Shown here in pieces: positions 19,586-31,047 of a stretch of 64,000 nt of DNA (position 1 is the first letter of the stretch; each line of letters begins with the position of its first letter). The DNA lies in NCBI GenBank assembly GCA_021775875.1, contig JAJFHA010000017.1, forward strand, positions 1-64,000, read 5' to 3'. The position numbers and the translations under genes are program-made. The notes beneath the pieces were generated by a model, which saw nothing but the letters and a program-made list of their open reading frames with translations, was not told where the DNA came from and searched no databases. Source of the stretch: Hyphomicrobiales bacterium (GTDB lineage Bacteria; Pseudomonadota; Alphaproteobacteria; Rhizobiales; NORP267).

Positions 19586-20059
19586 CTAAAGCTTGCCGTC
19601 CACATTGTCATCAAGTTGTGGGAGAATGCCGGTCAGGTCACCCATGGCATTTTTTAACCTGTCCCCCAAAAACCGGTGGATTTGCGCGGCAGTATCGGGA
19701 AATTCGTTCAAGACGCGGCGGAACAGCTGCCGGGAAATAATAAACACCTCGCTTAATACCAAAGCGCGGGCGGTTACCGCCCGGTTGATATTGGTGATCA
19801 TTGACAATTCGCCAATCATCTTGCCTGCGACGAGGGTGTCTTCTTCCACCATTCCATCTTCATATCGCCGCTCAAGGGCTATTTCCCCTGACACAATGAT
19901 GACGGCACCAGAGCCTGAGCTGCCTTCTTCGAACAATGTTTCGCCTGCACGGAACCGGCGCATTTCGCCGTTAAAAGCCAGAAGCTGTAATTGCTCATTA
20001 TTCAGGATCGCAAACAAAGGAAATTGTTGCAAAAGCGCTATATTCTGCTCAAGGCTCAT
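19586..20059 (-). CDS. Cyclic nucleotide-binding domain protein
   Basis: FRAGETLFEEGSSGSGAVIIVSGEIAL..KMIGELSMITNINRAVTARAL. Confidence 0.88.
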   Translation of the reverse strand: MSLEQNIALLQQFPLFAILNNEQLQLLAFNGEMRRFRAGETLFEEGSSGSGAVIIVSGEIALERRYEDGMVEEDTLVAGKMIGELSMITNINRAVTARALVLSEVFIISRQLFRRVLNEFPDTAAQIHRFLGDRLKNAMGDLTGILPQLDDNVDGKL

Positions 20060-20103
20060 AGGTCCGTTCCGGGTATTACCTGACCGTAAACTGGCACGGA
20101 TGC

Positions 20104-20790
20104 CTACGGCACAAGCTTATAGCCACCACCTTCGGTTACAAGCAATTCGGCGTTTGCAGGATCAAGCTCAATTTTTTGGCGCAGCCGGTAAATATGGGTT
20201 TCCAGCGTATGGGTCGTAACCCCGGCATTGTACCCCCACACTTCATGCAGGAGTACCTCGCGGGTTACAACCTTCTCGCCAGAGCGATACAGGAATTTGA
20301 GGATAGAGGTTTCTTTCTCCGTCAGCCGAATTTTGCGGTCATCCTCGGTTGTCAGCGATTTCGCACTCGGGCGGAATGTATAGGGACCGACCGAGAAAAC
20401 GGCATCTTCGCTCTGTTCGTGTTGGCGCATCTGGGCACGAATGCGCGCCAGCAAAATCGCAAACCGAAATGGTTTTGATACATAATCATTGGCACCCGAT
20501 TCCAGTCCGAGAATGGTATCGGATTCTGAATCCTGCGCCGTCAGCATAATGACCGGGCTTCTGAACCCGCTCTTGCGCATGATCTTGCAAGCTTCCCGCC
20601 CGTCAATATCCGGCAGGCCCACATCGAGAATGACCAGGTCGGTATGTTCGGCTTTCACGGTCTTTATGCCTTCTGTTGCCGTGCCAACGGTTAAACATTC
20701 AAATTCCTCATGAAAATCCAGTTGCTCAGCAAGAGATTCCCGGAGGTCTTCATCATCATCGACGATCAGGATTTTACAGACATTGCTCAT
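20104..20790 (-). CDS. OmpR-family response regulator
   Basis: ILIVDDDEDLRESL..VILDVGLPDIDG..KPFRFAILLARI; C-terminal wHTH THTLETHIYRLRQKIE. Confidence 0.95.
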   Translation of the reverse strand: MSNVCKILIVDDDEDLRESLAEQLDFHEEFECLTVGTATEGIKTVKAEHTDLVILDVGLPDIDGREACKIMRKSGFRSPVIMLTAQDSESDTILGLESGANDYVSKPFRFAILLARIRAQMRQHEQSEDAVFSVGPYTFRPSAKSLTTEDDRKIRLTEKETSILKFLYRSGEKVVTREVLLHEVWGYNAGVTTHTLETHIYRLRQKIELDPANAELLVTEGGGYKLVP

Positions 20791-20892
20791 TTTCGGCCCC
20801 GTTTACCCGGATAATTCAAAGCTTGATTCGCCGTTGTGCAAATCACTATATGAGTATTTATACTGGAATGACACGGTTTCAAGAATACACAT

Positions 20893-21480
20893 TTGATCAG
20901 TATGGGTTGCAATTTCGTGATCGGATTGAAAAGCATCGTGAACAAACCCCTTATCCGGCCCCTTATCCGGCCCCTCATCCGGGTTGCCACAAGGAGGGCG
21001 GTAGCTACGCAGGGCCAACTTGTCCTGTCCGGTGTCAGCTTTCGTTGCGCTTTGGGACGGAGCGGTATCCGGCAAAAAAAACGCGAGGGCGACGGCGCGA
21101 CACCCCGCGGTATCCATAAAATCCGCCGCCTTTTTTTCAGACCTGACCGCGTAGCCAGACCTGCAACTGCGCTTGCAACGTATCCGTTAAATCAAAAACT
21201 TGGCTGGTGCGATGATCCGGCACACAGCGCGTATAACCGTCTGGTCGATCTGCCATTTCCCGGAACCCACGAAAAAATGTGGCGCCAGGACCACCTTTAT
21301 GACGTGGTGATCGAGCTCGGATACAATGACGATCCGCCAATCCCCCGACGCGGCAGCGCCATATTTCTGCACATTGCCGCTGAACATTATGCACCAACCG
21401 AAGGCTGTATCGCCATATCACTGGAAGATATGCAGCACCTTTTAGCTCATCTCAATCCAGGCGATCGAATCATAATCTGA
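20893..21480 (+). CDS. L,D-transpeptidase catalytic domain (YkuD-like) protein
   Basis: GDGATPRGIHKIRRLFFRPDR...IFLHIAAEHYAPTEGCIAISLEDM; start uncertain. Confidence 0.85.
   Translation: MISMGCNFVIGLKSIVNKPLIRPLIRPLIRVATRRAVATQGQLVLSGVSFRCALGRSGIRQKKREGDGATPRGIHKIRRLFFRPDRVARPATALATYPLNQKLGWCDDPAHSAYNRLVDLPFPGTHEKMWRQDHLYDVVIELGYNDDPPIPRRGSAIFLHIAAEHYAPTEGCIAISLEDMQHLLAHLNPGDRIII
20947..20982 (+). repeat. Three tandem copies of a 12 bp unit (CCCCTTATCCGG)
   Basis: ccccttatccgg ccccttatccgg cccctcatccgg, encoding PLIRPLIRPLIR. Confidence 0.95.
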
Positions 21481-21481
21481 T

Positions 21482-22165
21482 TTACGAATAGTCTCGCGGA
21501 CCAAAAATAGCAGTGCCGACCCGCACATGGGTCGCTCCATAAGCAATTGCTTTTTCATAATCCGCGCTCATGCCCATACTTAGAACTGGTAGGTTACATT
21601 TTTCTGCAATTTTTTTCAGCAAGGCAAAATGCAGAGCCGCTTCTTCCTCTATGGGTGGAATACACATCAGACCCTGTATATCGAGGTTAAATTCAGAGCG
21701 GCATTTTTCCACAAATTCAGCTGCCTTTGTCGGATCGATACCGGCCTTTTGCGGCTCCATCCCAGTATTGACCTGAACCAGACAGCGCAATATTTTGTTT
21801 TGAGATTCCATCTCGCGGGCGACGGCGGAAGCTATTTTTTCCCGGTCTATTGTATGAATCCAATCGAACAATGTTACCGCATCACGCGCCTTGTTGGATT
21901 GCAATGGGCCAATTAAATGTAGTTCGGTATCTGGAAAATCTTCTCTGATCGCAGGCCATTTCGTCTGGGCTTCTTGGACCCTGTTTTCTCCAAATATTTT
22001 TTGTCCGGCTTCAAGCACCGAACGGATTTCTTCAAAATCTCGGGTTTTAGAAACGGCGATCAGGGTAATATCGTGTGGGTCGCGGCCTGCCGTCTCAGCG
22101 GCTTTGCCGATGGCCTCTTTCACAATTTGCAGGCGTCCGCCAGCATTATCCATATTTGCATCCAT
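21482..22165 (-). CDS. YggS family PLP-dependent enzyme
   Basis: [15 protein letters not shown]...[13 protein letters not shown]...[28 protein letters not shown]. Confidence 0.95.
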   Translation of the reverse strand: MDANMDNAGGRLQIVKEAIGKAAETAGRDPHDITLIAVSKTRDFEEIRSVLEAGQKIFGENRVQEAQTKWPAIREDFPDTELHLIGPLQSNKARDAVTLFDWIHTIDREKIASAVAREMESQNKILRCLVQVNTGMEPQKAGIDPTKAAEFVEKCRSEFNLDIQGLMCIPPIEEEAALHFALLKKIAEKCNLPVLSMGMSADYEKAIAYGATHVRVGTAIFGPRDYS

Positions 22166-22294
22166 AACAATCGCTCGTTTTCGGCTAAACCCGACGCCCG
22201 GCCATACCAGGCATTTTCCTATCAGGGCTTTTATTTCATACCGGCAATGGATAAACCATGGCGAACAATTTCCGGAGCCGAAAAGTCAAAACTA

Positions 22295-24919
22295 ATGTCC
22301 ATAGAACGTATGTCCGTAGAAAGATACAATCCCGGGGCCTGTGAAACCAAATGGCAGCAGACCTGGACAGATCACGGCACCTTCCAGACCAGGGACGATG
22401 ATCCCGGCGAAAAATATTATGTGCTGGAGATGTTTCCCTACCCGTCTGGCCGCGTCCATATGGGCCATGTGCGCAATTATACCATGGGCGACGTGGTTGC
22501 CCGGTTCAAACGCGCCCGGGGATTTAATGTACTTCATCCGATGGGGTGGGACGCCTTTGGCATGCCGGCGGAAAACGCTGCGATGGCCAACAACATTCAT
22601 CCCCGTGAATGGACCTACGACAATATCGCGACCATGCGCGACCAGCTCAAATCAATGGGGCTGTCGCTCGACTGGAGCCGTGAATTTGCCACCTGCGATG
22701 TGGAATATTATACCCGTCAGCAACAATTGTTTCTGGATTTTCTGGACGCCGGTCTGGCCTACCGGCGCAAATCCACCGTGAACTGGGACCCGGTCGACCA
22801 TACCGTCCTGGCCAACGAGCAGGTGATTGACGGCAAGGGATGGCGCTCGGGCGCAATTGTCGAGCAACGCGACCTGACCCAATGGTTTTTCCGCATCACA
22901 GCTTATAATGATGATTTGTTGGCAAGCCTCGATAAGCTGGACCGCTGGCCGGAAAAAGTCCGCCTGATGCAGCAAAACTGGATCGGGCGCTCCGAAGGCA
23001 TGACCTTCGATTTTGATCTGGTCGGAGACAATGACGCAGCGACCGACCAAAAGCTCACCGTTTTCACCACCCGTCAGGATACAATTTTCGGTGCAACATT
23101 TTGTGCGATCGCACCCGATCACCCAATGGCTAAGGCGGCGGCCGAACAATCCCCGGAAGCTGCTGAATTCATCGCTGCCTGCCAGCAATCCGGTACCAGC
23201 GAAGAAGAATTACAAACCGGAGAAAAACGCGGCTTCAAACTTGACCTGCGCGCCGTTCACCCATTTCTGGAGGGTCAAACACTACCGGTCTATATCGCCA
23301 ATTTCGTCCTGATGGGCTATGGCGAAGGCGCAATTTTCGGCTGCCCCGGTCATGACCAGCGCGATCTGGAATTTGCCCGCAAATACAATATCGACGTGAT
23401 CCCGGTTGTTGTTCCCGAGAACGAAGACCCGGCGGAATTCGAAATCAGTGATGATGCCTATGTCGGTCCGGGGCGGATTGCCAATTCACAATTTCTCGAT
23501 GGAAAAACCATCGAAGATGCCAAGGAAGATATTGCCGGACGCATGGAAGCAGGGAATTTTGGCAAACGCACCGTCAATTACCGGTTGCGTGATTGGGGCA
23601 TTTCCCGCCAGCGTTATTGGGGCTGCCCGATTCCGATCATCCACTGCGATTCCTGCGGCATCGTCCCGGTCCCACGCGCCAACCTGCCGGTCAGCCTGCC
23701 CGATGATGTGACATTTGATGTGCCGGGCAACCCGCTCGATCATCACCCTACATGGGCAAATGTGCAATGCCCGACCTGCCAGGGTGAGGCGCGGCGCGAA
23801 ACCGATACGATGGATACATTTGTAGATTCGTCATGGTATTTTGCCCGCTTCACCGCGCCCCATGCCGACGCACCAACTGTCCCCGAAATTGCGAATCAAT
23901 GGCTGCCAGTGGATCAATATATCGGCGGTATCGAACATGCCATTTTGCATCTTCTTTATTCGCGCTTTTTCACCCGCGCTATGAAAGCCACCGGCCATCT
24001 TGATCTGGACGAGCCGTTTGCCGGTCTCTTCACCCAGGGCATGGTGATCCATGAAACCTATCGCAAATTGGACGGCACATGGGCGACCCCTGACGAGGTT
24101 TCGATTACTGAATCGGATAATGTTCGCACTGCGACACTGATCGAGACCGACGAAAAGGTTGAAATCGGCAACGTGGAGAAAATGTCGAAATCCCGACGCA
24201 ACACCGTCGACCCATCCGACATTCTAGAAACCTATGGTGCCGATACCGCGCGCTGGTTCATGCTGTCGGATTCGCCGCCCGAACGCGATATCATCTGGAC
24301 CGAAGCCGGGATCGAAGGTGCTTGGCGCTTTGTCCAGCGGCTTTGGCGTCTGGTACATGATGCCAAAGAGCAATCTTCCAATGATCCAATTTCTGGTAAC
24401 CTGGATGGCCCGGCGCTTGGCTTGCGCAAAATCGCCCATCGCTCGCTGGCAGCTGTTGCAACCGATATCGAGAGCCTGCGGTTCAACCGTGCGGTTGCGC
24501 ATATTTATGAATTTGCCAATGCCCTGTCGGCATCCCTGCCGACAGGTGATAACCCGGCCAGCGCGACGCCTGAAATGAAGTCCGTTATTGGGGAAGCACT
24601 TCAATTCCTGATCCAGGGTTTTGGTGCCATGATGCCGCATCTTGGCGAAGAATGTTGGCAGGCGATTGGTAGCGAAGGCTTGTTGGTTGATAGGCCATGG
24701 CCTAAAATTGACCAAAGTCTTTTGCAGGATGATACCGTTACCATCGCCGTGCAGGTCAACGGTAAACGTCGTGATGAATTGACAATTGCCCGGGATATGG
24801 CGAAACAAGATATTGAGAAAGCCGCGCTCGCCCTCGACAACGTGATCCGGGATATTGGCGACCGGCCTGTCAGGAAAATTATTGTGGTACCAAACAGGAT
24901 CGTCAATGTCGTTGCTTAA
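22295..24919 (+). CDS. leuS: Leucine--tRNA ligase
   Basis: [37 protein letters not shown]. Confidence 0.98.
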   Translation: MSIERMSVERYNPGACETKWQQTWTDHGTFQTRDDDPGEKYYVLEMFPYPSGRVHMGHVRNYTMGDVVARFKRARGFNVLHPMGWDAFGMPAENAAMANNIHPREWTYDNIATMRDQLKSMGLSLDWSREFATCDVEYYTRQQQLFLDFLDAGLAYRRKSTVNWDPVDHTVLANEQVIDGKGWRSGAIVEQRDLTQWFFRITAYNDDLLASLDKLDRWPEKVRLMQQNWIGRSEGMTFDFDLVGDNDAATDQKLTVFTTRQDTIFGATFCAIAPDHPMAKAAAEQSPEAAEFIAACQQSGTSEEELQTGEKRGFKLDLRAVHPFLEGQTLPVYIANFVLMGYGEGAIFGCPGHDQRDLEFARKYNIDVIPVVVPENEDPAEFEISDDAYVGPGRIANSQFLDGKTIEDAKEDIAGRMEAGNFGKRTVNYRLRDWGISRQRYWGCPIPIIHCDSCGIVPVPRANLPVSLPDDVTFDVPGNPLDHHPTWANVQCPTCQGEARRETDTMDTFVDSSWYFARFTAPHADAPTVPEIANQWLPVDQYIGGIEHAILHLLYSRFFTRAMKATGHLDLDEPFAGLFTQGMVIHETYRKLDGTWATPDEVSITESDNVRTATLIETDEKVEIGNVEKMSKSRRNTVDPSDILETYGADTARWFMLSDSPPERDIIWTEAGIEGAWRFVQRLWRLVHDAKEQSSNDPISGNLDGPALGLRKIAHRSLAAVATDIESLRFNRAVAHIYEFANALSASLPTGDNPASATPEMKSVIGEALQFLIQGFGAMMPHLGEECWQAIGSEGLLVDRPWPKIDQSLLQDDTVTIAVQVNGKRRDELTIARDMAKQDIEKAALALDNVIRDIGDRPVRKIIVVPNRIVNVVA

Positions 24920-25430
24920 CCGCGTCTCTCGCCGCTCATTCACGGCCCTGATCTGCCTTTCAGCGAGCCTGGTCCTGACTGGTTGCTTTCGCCCGATGTT
25001 GGCCGAGCGCAGCAATGGGTCTTCGGTATCAGGCGATCTATCCCAAATTTACGTTGAGGTTATGGACACCCGGGTTGGACAGGTAATCCGCAACGATCTG
25101 ATTTATGATTTCGGCAGCAATAGCAGCGGATCAACCTATCAATTATCTATTTCGCTTGATGTCAAAGAAACCGGCGCACTGGTTCAGCCCAGTACGCGGG
25201 TACGCGGAAAGACCATTTCGATCAACGCGGTCTATACCCTGACAGACAATTCCACCGGCGAAGTTGTCCATGGTGGGACGGCCTTTTCGCGGGCATCTTA
25301 TGATTCGTCCCGGGCTTTATTTGCCAATGAGCGCGCCGAACTGGATGCGGAGAACCGGGCGGCCGGTGTTATAGCTGATGATATAAAGACCAGAATATCA
25401 GCCTGGTTTGCCGCCAATCCATCTTCCTGA
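24906..25430 (+). CDS. lptE: LPS assembly lipoprotein LptE
   Basis: Lipobox [10 protein letters not shown]; position leuS-lptE-holA. Confidence 0.88.
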   Translation: MSLLNRVSRRSFTALICLSASLVLTGCFRPMLAERSNGSSVSGDLSQIYVEVMDTRVGQVIRNDLIYDFGSNSSGSTYQLSISLDVKETGALVQPSTRVRGKTISINAVYTLTDNSTGEVVHGGTAFSRASYDSSRALFANERAELDAENRAAGVIADDIKTRISAWFAANPSS

Positions 25431-25452
25431 CACTTATCCACCGGGGTCGGCC

Positions 25453-26499
25453 ATGACCGCCATCACAGCCAACCGGGTAAATGCGTTTCTCAACAACCCG
25501 CCTGAAAATTTCCGCGCCATCCTGATCCATGGCAGCGACCGTGGCCTCGTCAACGAGCGCGCCGGGGCGCTCGCCAATAAATTCATCGGTCAAAGCGACA
25601 ATGAATTGTCAATTACCCGCCTGATATCGGGCGACCTTGAACTTGATCCAGGACGGCTATCTGATGAAGCCACATCGATTGGATTGTTTGGCGGCAAGCG
25701 GGCTGTCCGCGTGCGCCCGGAAAAAATCCAGATTGCAGACCAAATTGACAATATACTGGAGCGGATTCCCGACGACATTCTGGTTATCGTTGAAGCCGGT
25801 CAGCTGACGCCTTCTTCCAAATTGCGGAAAATGTTTGAAGCCTCGACCGCCTGTGCCGCGTTACCTTGCTATTCCGATGGGGCGGGCGACTTAAACCAGA
25901 TCATTGTCGAGCATTTGCAAAAGTCCGGACTGGCCATTGATAGCGAAGCCATTGCCGCGCTCAGCGCCCAACTTGGCAGCGACCGTCAGGCCACACGCTC
26001 CGAGCTGGACAAGCTCGCGCTTTATTGTTCCGGTCGAGATCATGTAAGTCTTGCTGATATCGCAGAAATTATCAGCGATTCCTCCATGCTTAATATTGAC
26101 GATTTATGCGATTCGTCCGGCCTCGGGCAATTACAAGAGAGTGATTTATTGCTACAACGACTGTTGCAAAGCAACGTGGCACCGGACCGGATTTTGGCCG
26201 GGATCAACCGACACTATATGCTTTTGCATGAATTACGGAGCAGCGCTGATACTGGTGGCCGCCCGGACGATCTGGTTGCCCGCTACCGTCCACCAATTTT
26301 CTTCAAGCGAAAAGCTGCTGTCATCAATCAATGCCGTATCTGGCGGTTGCCGGATTTGAACCGGGCACTTGAAATTATAGGCAGAGCTGAATGGCAAATC
26401 CGCCAGGGCGATGGCCTGGCCGGTGAAATAATTTCAACCGCAATCCTTACAATTTGCGCCAAAGCTGGTTCGATCGTCGGCCGCAGCCGCGCCTCGTAA
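25453..26499 (+). CDS. holA: DNA polymerase III subunit delta
   Basis: FRAILIHGSDRGLVNERAGAL...SLFGGKRAVRV-like region; synteny. Confidence 0.92.
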   Translation: MTAITANRVNAFLNNPPENFRAILIHGSDRGLVNERAGALANKFIGQSDNELSITRLISGDLELDPGRLSDEATSIGLFGGKRAVRVRPEKIQIADQIDNILERIPDDILVIVEAGQLTPSSKLRKMFEASTACAALPCYSDGAGDLNQIIVEHLQKSGLAIDSEAIAALSAQLGSDRQATRSELDKLALYCSGRDHVSLADIAEIISDSSMLNIDDLCDSSGLGQLQESDLLLQRLLQSNVAPDRILAGINRHYMLLHELRSSADTGGRPDDLVARYRPPIFFKRKAAVINQCRIWRLPDLNRALEIIGRAEWQIRQGDGLAGEIISTAILTICAKAGSIVGRSRAS

Positions 26500-26511
26500 C
26501 CTGCCTAAAAT

Positions 26512-27438
26512 TTAATTTTCGCGGATACCCTGCAAACGTCGGCACACATGATCCAGCTGCTCAAGATCATTATAGGCAATGGTGATTTCACCCTTGCCGC
26601 CAGCACCATGGCGAATCTTTACCCGGTACCCCAAAGCACTGCACAGGGTTTCTTCCAATGCTCTTGTATCGGCATCCAGCACCGGCACTTCGGCTAACGT
26701 TGATACCCGGCTTTTTCCGGGCACATCCCCTGCCCGGCGCGCCAGGGCTTCGGCCTGTCGCACATTCAACCCGTCCCGGACAATAACCTGGGCCAGCGAC
26801 AAGGGGTCATCATGGCCAACCAGAATTTTCGCGTGCCCTGCGGTCAACACGCCGGATGCCAGCATATCGCGCACTGCATCAGGCAACTTCAAAAGTCGTA
26901 ACATGTTGGCTACGTGCGATCGGCTTTTCCCGATTGCCTCGCCAAGGGACGCCTGGGTATATTCATGTTCGTTCATGAGCTGCTCATAGCCGAGCGCTTC
27001 CTCCAGTGCGTTTAGGTCGGTCCGCTGGATATTTTCAACGAGCGCAATTTCCATTGCTTCGCGATCTTCCAGTTCACGAATCACAACTGGAATTTCATGA
27101 AGGTTTGCTCGCTGGGCTGCCCGCCAACGCCGCTCACCGGCAACAATTTCATACTCATCCGGAATCCCCGGTGCCGGACGCACAATGATCGGTTGAACAA
27201 CCCCGCGCCGCTCAATCGAGCTGGCAAGATCAACCAAATCGCTTTCATCAAATTCCTTGCGCGGATTACGCGGATTAGCCCGGATCAAGGCGATTGGAAT
27301 TTTGCGCACGCCTTCCAGCAACGCAGTTTCCCCATCCCCGCTATCGTCATGAATATCACCGATCAATGCTGCAAGGCCACGCCCCAGCCGCCTGCCACCG
27401 ATTTCGTTTGAAGAGGGTTTTTCGCTATTGTCAGTCAT
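26512..27438 (-). CDS. parB: Chromosome partitioning protein ParB
   Basis: GRGLAALIGD; YEIVAGERRWRAAQRANLHEIPVVI; ALVENIQRTDLNALEEA. Confidence 0.97.
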   Translation of the reverse strand: MTDNSEKPSSNEIGGRRLGRGLAALIGDIHDDSGDGETALLEGVRKIPIALIRANPRNPRKEFDESDLVDLASSIERRGVVQPIIVRPAPGIPDEYEIVAGERRWRAAQRANLHEIPVVIRELEDREAMEIALVENIQRTDLNALEEALGYEQLMNEHEYTQASLGEAIGKSRSHVANMLRLLKLPDAVRDMLASGVLTAGHAKILVGHDDPLSLAQVIVRDGLNVRQAEALARRAGDVPGKSRVSTLAEVPVLDADTRALEETLCSALGYRVKIRHGAGGKGEITIAYNDLEQLDHVCRRLQGIREN

Positions 27439-27474
27439 GATTGTTCCGGTTCCGAATCGATTTCATATTGTATT

Positions 27475-28326
27475 TCAGGATTGAAGCTCTGCGACCTGTC
27501 CGGTCAATTGCCGTTCGCGTTGAATAATTTCTGAAGCCAGCTTGATATAAGCCTGACTGCCGGCGCAATGATAATCATACAGCAATACCGGTTTGCCATG
27601 AGACGGCGCTTCCGACACCCGCACATTACGCGGGATCACAGTTTCATAAACCTTCGCCCCAAGAAATGCCCGTACATCATCCACCACCTGATTGGCCAGA
27701 TTGTTGCGGGCGTCAAACATGGTCATCACGACCCCCTGGATTTCAATTTCCGGGTTGATGGTCTGCTTCACTTCTTCGACTGTCTTCAAAAGCTGGCTCA
27801 GGCCTTCAAGCGCAAAAAACTCACATTGCAGCGGCACCAAAACCGCGTCACACGCTGCCATTGCATTGATGGTCAACAGATTAAGTGACGGCGGACAATC
27901 GAACAGAATATAGGTGTAAATCGGCGCGGCCCCTTTGTTAGCCGAATTCCGGTAACCCTGTGTCTCCAAAAGGTTACGCATCAATAAAGCCCGGTCGCGC
28001 TTTTGCGATACTTCAAGTTCAAACCCGAGCAGGTCCATAGTAGATGGCACAACAAATAATCGTGGGATCGCCGTTTCCTGAACGGCGGACGCAAGATCGG
28101 CATTCCCAACCAAAATATCATAGCTCGAAAATGGCCGTTGCTCCCGATCAATCCCTAATCCGGTACTCGCATTGCCCTGCGGGTCCAGATCAATAATCAG
28201 AACCCGTTCTCCTGTGGCTGCAAGCGCAGTGCCCAGATTGATCGCCGTCGTGGTCTTGCCAACGCCGCCTTTCTGATTGGCCAGCGCTAGAATACGCGGT
28301 GTCTCTCTGTTGAAATTCATTACCAT
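27475..28326 (-). CDS. parA: Chromosome partitioning ATPase ParA
   Basis: RILALANQKGGVGKTTTAINLGTALA; DLDPQGNASTGLG. Confidence 0.97.
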   Translation of the reverse strand: MVMNFNRETPRILALANQKGGVGKTTTAINLGTALAATGERVLIIDLDPQGNASTGLGIDREQRPFSSYDILVGNADLASAVQETAIPRLFVVPSTMDLLGFELEVSQKRDRALLMRNLLETQGYRNSANKGAAPIYTYILFDCPPSLNLLTINAMAACDAVLVPLQCEFFALEGLSQLLKTVEEVKQTINPEIEIQGVVMTMFDARNNLANQVVDDVRAFLGAKVYETVIPRNVRVSEAPSHGKPVLLYDYHCAGSQAYIKLASEIIQRERQLTGQVAELQS

Positions 28327-28346
28327 TTCACGCCACTTGAAATTTG

Positions 28347-29036
28347 TTACACATTGTCACCACGAACAGCCAAATCTTTGCGCCGGGGTTCAGAAATCAT
28401 CAATATCCGACCATGGGGGTCGGTCAAGCTCTCATACCGGTTTTCTTTGAAATCCCAATATCTGGTAGCTTCTTCCAGTTCTTCTACCATATGAAGACCT
28501 TTTGGAAATATAAATTGTGTATAAGCGCTGCCCAATGGTGTCGCCAGATCGAGCAACTTGTTCAGGCTTGCTAATGCCCGCGCTGAAATAATATCAGGCA
28601 CAACGGAGCCTTGCGTCTGAAGCGCTTCGATCCGGCAATTGTGAACCACCGCACTCACCCCGGCTTCCCGACAAACCGTTTGCAGAAATGCCGCTTTGCG
28701 GCTGGTGGATTCCACCAGATGCATCTCAATATCCTGGCGCAGGATCGCAACCACCAACCCCGGAAACCCGGCGCCAGAACCAAGGTCCATCCAAACCCGG
28801 GCTTTGGGAGCCAACAACGCCAATTGGGCACTGTCAGCAAAATGCCGTGACCAGAGATCAGGAATGGATTTCTGCGACACAAGGTTGGTTGTCTTCTGCC
28901 AATGACACAAAAGATCATGCATTCTCTGCAATCGCGCCATGGTTTCACGTGAAACATTGAACGCAGCCTGAAAAGAATCCGCCCCGGAAATAGCGCGAAC
29001 CTGAGCTGGGTCAAGCAGATTTTGCAAAATTACCAC
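28347..29036 (-). CDS. rsmG: 16S rRNA (guanine527-N7)-methyltransferase
   Basis: [19 protein letters not shown]; synteny with mnmG. Confidence 0.95.
   Translation of the reverse strand: MVILQNLLDPAQVRAISGADSFQAAFNVSRETMARLQRMHDLLCHWQKTTNLVSQKSIPDLWSRHFADSAQLALLAPKARVWMDLGSGAGFPGLVVAILRQDIEMHLVESTSRKAAFLQTVCREAGVSAVVHNCRIEALQTQGSVVPDIISARALASLNKLLDLATPLGSAYTQFIFPKGLHMVEELEEATRYWDFKENRYESLTDPHGRILMISEPRRKDLAVRGDNV
28941..28956. promoter_or_regulatory. parS-like site inside rsmG
   Basis: GGTTTCACGTGAAACA, 15/16 to TGTTTCACGTGAAACA. Confidence 0.85.
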
Positions 29037-30903
29037 GCTTCAAATAGGCCAGCAAAAGGGTCAGGGCAGCAGGCGTCACCCCGTCGATCCGGCTCGCCTG
29101 GCCGAGGGTTTCCGGATTTACAGCTTTAAGTTTTTCCCGGACCTCACCGGACAGGCCCGGAATCGCATCAAAATCCAGGCTCGCAGGAAATTTGAGATTC
29201 TCGTCCCGTTTGAACGCCGCAATATCTGCGGTCTGCCGGTCGAGATAAACCGCATACAGGGCTTCGATTTCCAATTGACGAACCTGATCTGCGTTCAATT
29301 CAGCCAGTTCTGGCCAGATCACTTTCAGCCGATCCACGTCAATATCCGGGTAGGCGAGGAGGTCATAAACCGACCGTTTAACCCCATCCGGATTGACCTT
29401 GAGACCGGCCCGGTTCGCTTCAGTCGGACTAATCATCAAAGACCGCGCAAGAACAATGGCCCCGTCAACCTCCTTGCGCCGTTTTTCAAATACAATCCAG
29501 CGATCAGAAGACACGCACCCCGCGTCCATGCCGACCGGGGTCAGCCGCAAGTCTGCATTGTCTGCCCGCAAAGTCAGTCGATATTCGGTGCGCGATGTAA
29601 ACATCCGATAAGGCTCGGTAATCCCCTTTGTGACCAGATCATCGATCATGACACCCAAATACCCGTCAGACCTCGAAAATATAACCGGGGTCTGCCCACC
29701 GGTCGCCCGGGCCGCATTCAGACCCGCCACCAACCCTTGAGCCCCGGCCTCCTCATACCCGGTGGTGCCGTTGATTTGCCCGGCAAGGAAAAGACCCGGC
29801 CATTTTCTGGTCTCAAGAGCCGCTGTAAGTGCCCGTGGATCGACAAAATCATATTCTATCGCATATCCCGGTTGAATGATCCGGACCTCTTCCAGCCCCT
29901 TGATGGTGACGAGAAAGGCCTTTTGCACATCTTCCGGCAGAGATGTGGAAATTCCGTTTGGATAAACCGTGAAATCATCCAGACCTTCTGGCTCCAGAAA
30001 AATCTGATGGCTGTCGCGATCACCAAACCGAACGATTTTATCTTCGATCGACGGGCAATAGCGTGGGCCTCGACTTTCAATCTGCCCGGAATATAACGGT
30101 GACTGTTGGATATTTTCATCAATCACTCGATGGGTAGTCCCATTGGTATGGGTGATATGACAAGGTGTCTGCGGTACTGAAATTTCCCTGGTCATACGGG
30201 AGAAAGGCACTGGTGTCTCATCACCGTGCTGGACCTGCAGACCGGAATAATCAATCGTGCGCCCATCGAGCCGGGGCGGTGTCCCGGTTTTTAGCCGCCC
30301 CATAGGAAATCCGGCCTCATAAAGCCGGGCCGACAGGGCATTGGCCGGCGCTTCACCGGTCCGTCCGGCGGGAATGATTTTTTTGCCCAGATGCATAACA
30401 CCACGCAAAAAAGTACCGGTCGTGATAACCACCGCGCCGCTTTTCAATGTGCCTCCATCACCAAGGCAAACACCCACAACCCGGTCGCCATCGAACAGAA
30501 GATCGTCAACCGACCCTTCATGAACTGTCAGACCCGGTGTGGCGGCAATCTCGGCCTGCATGGCATTTCGATAGAGTTTACGATCGATCTGGGCCCGCGG
30601 CCCCTGCACCGCTGGTCCCTTGCTCTGGTTCAAGACACGGAACTGGATCCCGGACAGATCAGCGATCCGGCCCATAACGCCGTCAAGCGCGTCTATTTCG
30701 CGTACCAGATGTCCTTTTCCCAACCCGCCAATGGCCGGGTTGCAGGACATTTCGCCAATTGTGTCGCGCCGATGGGTTACCAGACAAACGGTTGCCCCGA
30801 CGCGCGCAGCTGCGGTTGCGGCCTCGCAACCCGCATGACCGCCGCCAACAACGATCACATCGAACCGTTGAATATCCCCTGAATTGGTATTGCTAGCGTC
30901 CAT
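29011..30903 (-). CDS. mnmG: tRNA uridine-5-carboxymethylaminomethyl modification enzyme MnmG
   Basis: [47 protein letters not shown]. Confidence 0.98.
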   Translation of the reverse strand: MDASNTNSGDIQRFDVIVVGGGHAGCEAATAAARVGATVCLVTHRRDTIGEMSCNPAIGGLGKGHLVREIDALDGVMGRIADLSGIQFRVLNQSKGPAVQGPRAQIDRKLYRNAMQAEIAATPGLTVHEGSVDDLLFDGDRVVGVCLGDGGTLKSGAVVITTGTFLRGVMHLGKKIIPAGRTGEAPANALSARLYEAGFPMGRLKTGTPPRLDGRTIDYSGLQVQHGDETPVPFSRMTREISVPQTPCHITHTNGTTHRVIDENIQQSPLYSGQIESRGPRYCPSIEDKIVRFGDRDSHQIFLEPEGLDDFTVYPNGISTSLPEDVQKAFLVTIKGLEEVRIIQPGYAIEYDFVDPRALTAALETRKWPGLFLAGQINGTTGYEEAGAQGLVAGLNAARATGGQTPVIFSRSDGYLGVMIDDLVTKGITEPYRMFTSRTEYRLTLRADNADLRLTPVGMDAGCVSSDRWIVFEKRRKEVDGAIVLARSLMISPTEANRAGLKVNPDGVKRSVYDLLAYPDIDVDRLKVIWPELAELNADQVRQLEIEALYAVYLDRQTADIAAFKRDENLKFPASLDFDAIPGLSGEVREKLKAVNPETLGQASRIDGVTPAALTLLLAYLKRGNFAKSA

Positions 30904-31017
30904 CGGAAATACCCGGTCAAACTGGAAATCGGCAACCTATCTTGCCGACTAAATATGTTGCGCCTTCTCTATCCCGACCCGACAGGCACGTCAAAGAGTC
31001 TGGACCGGATTCAGACA

Positions 31018-31033
31018 TGTTTCACGTGAAACA
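31018..31033. promoter_or_regulatory. parS site, perfect palindrome
   Basis: TGTTTCACGTGAAACA. Confidence 0.95.
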
Positions 31034-31047
31034 TCCCCGACACGGCT

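Noticed and set aside
20947-20982. CRISPR-like array
   Set aside because: 12 bp tandem units without spacers; no cas genes in the window.
24224-25015. 263 aa minus-strand ORF
   Set aside because: Antisense to leuS; no recognisable domain.
29275-30096. 273 aa plus-strand ORF
   Set aside because: Antisense shadow of mnmG.
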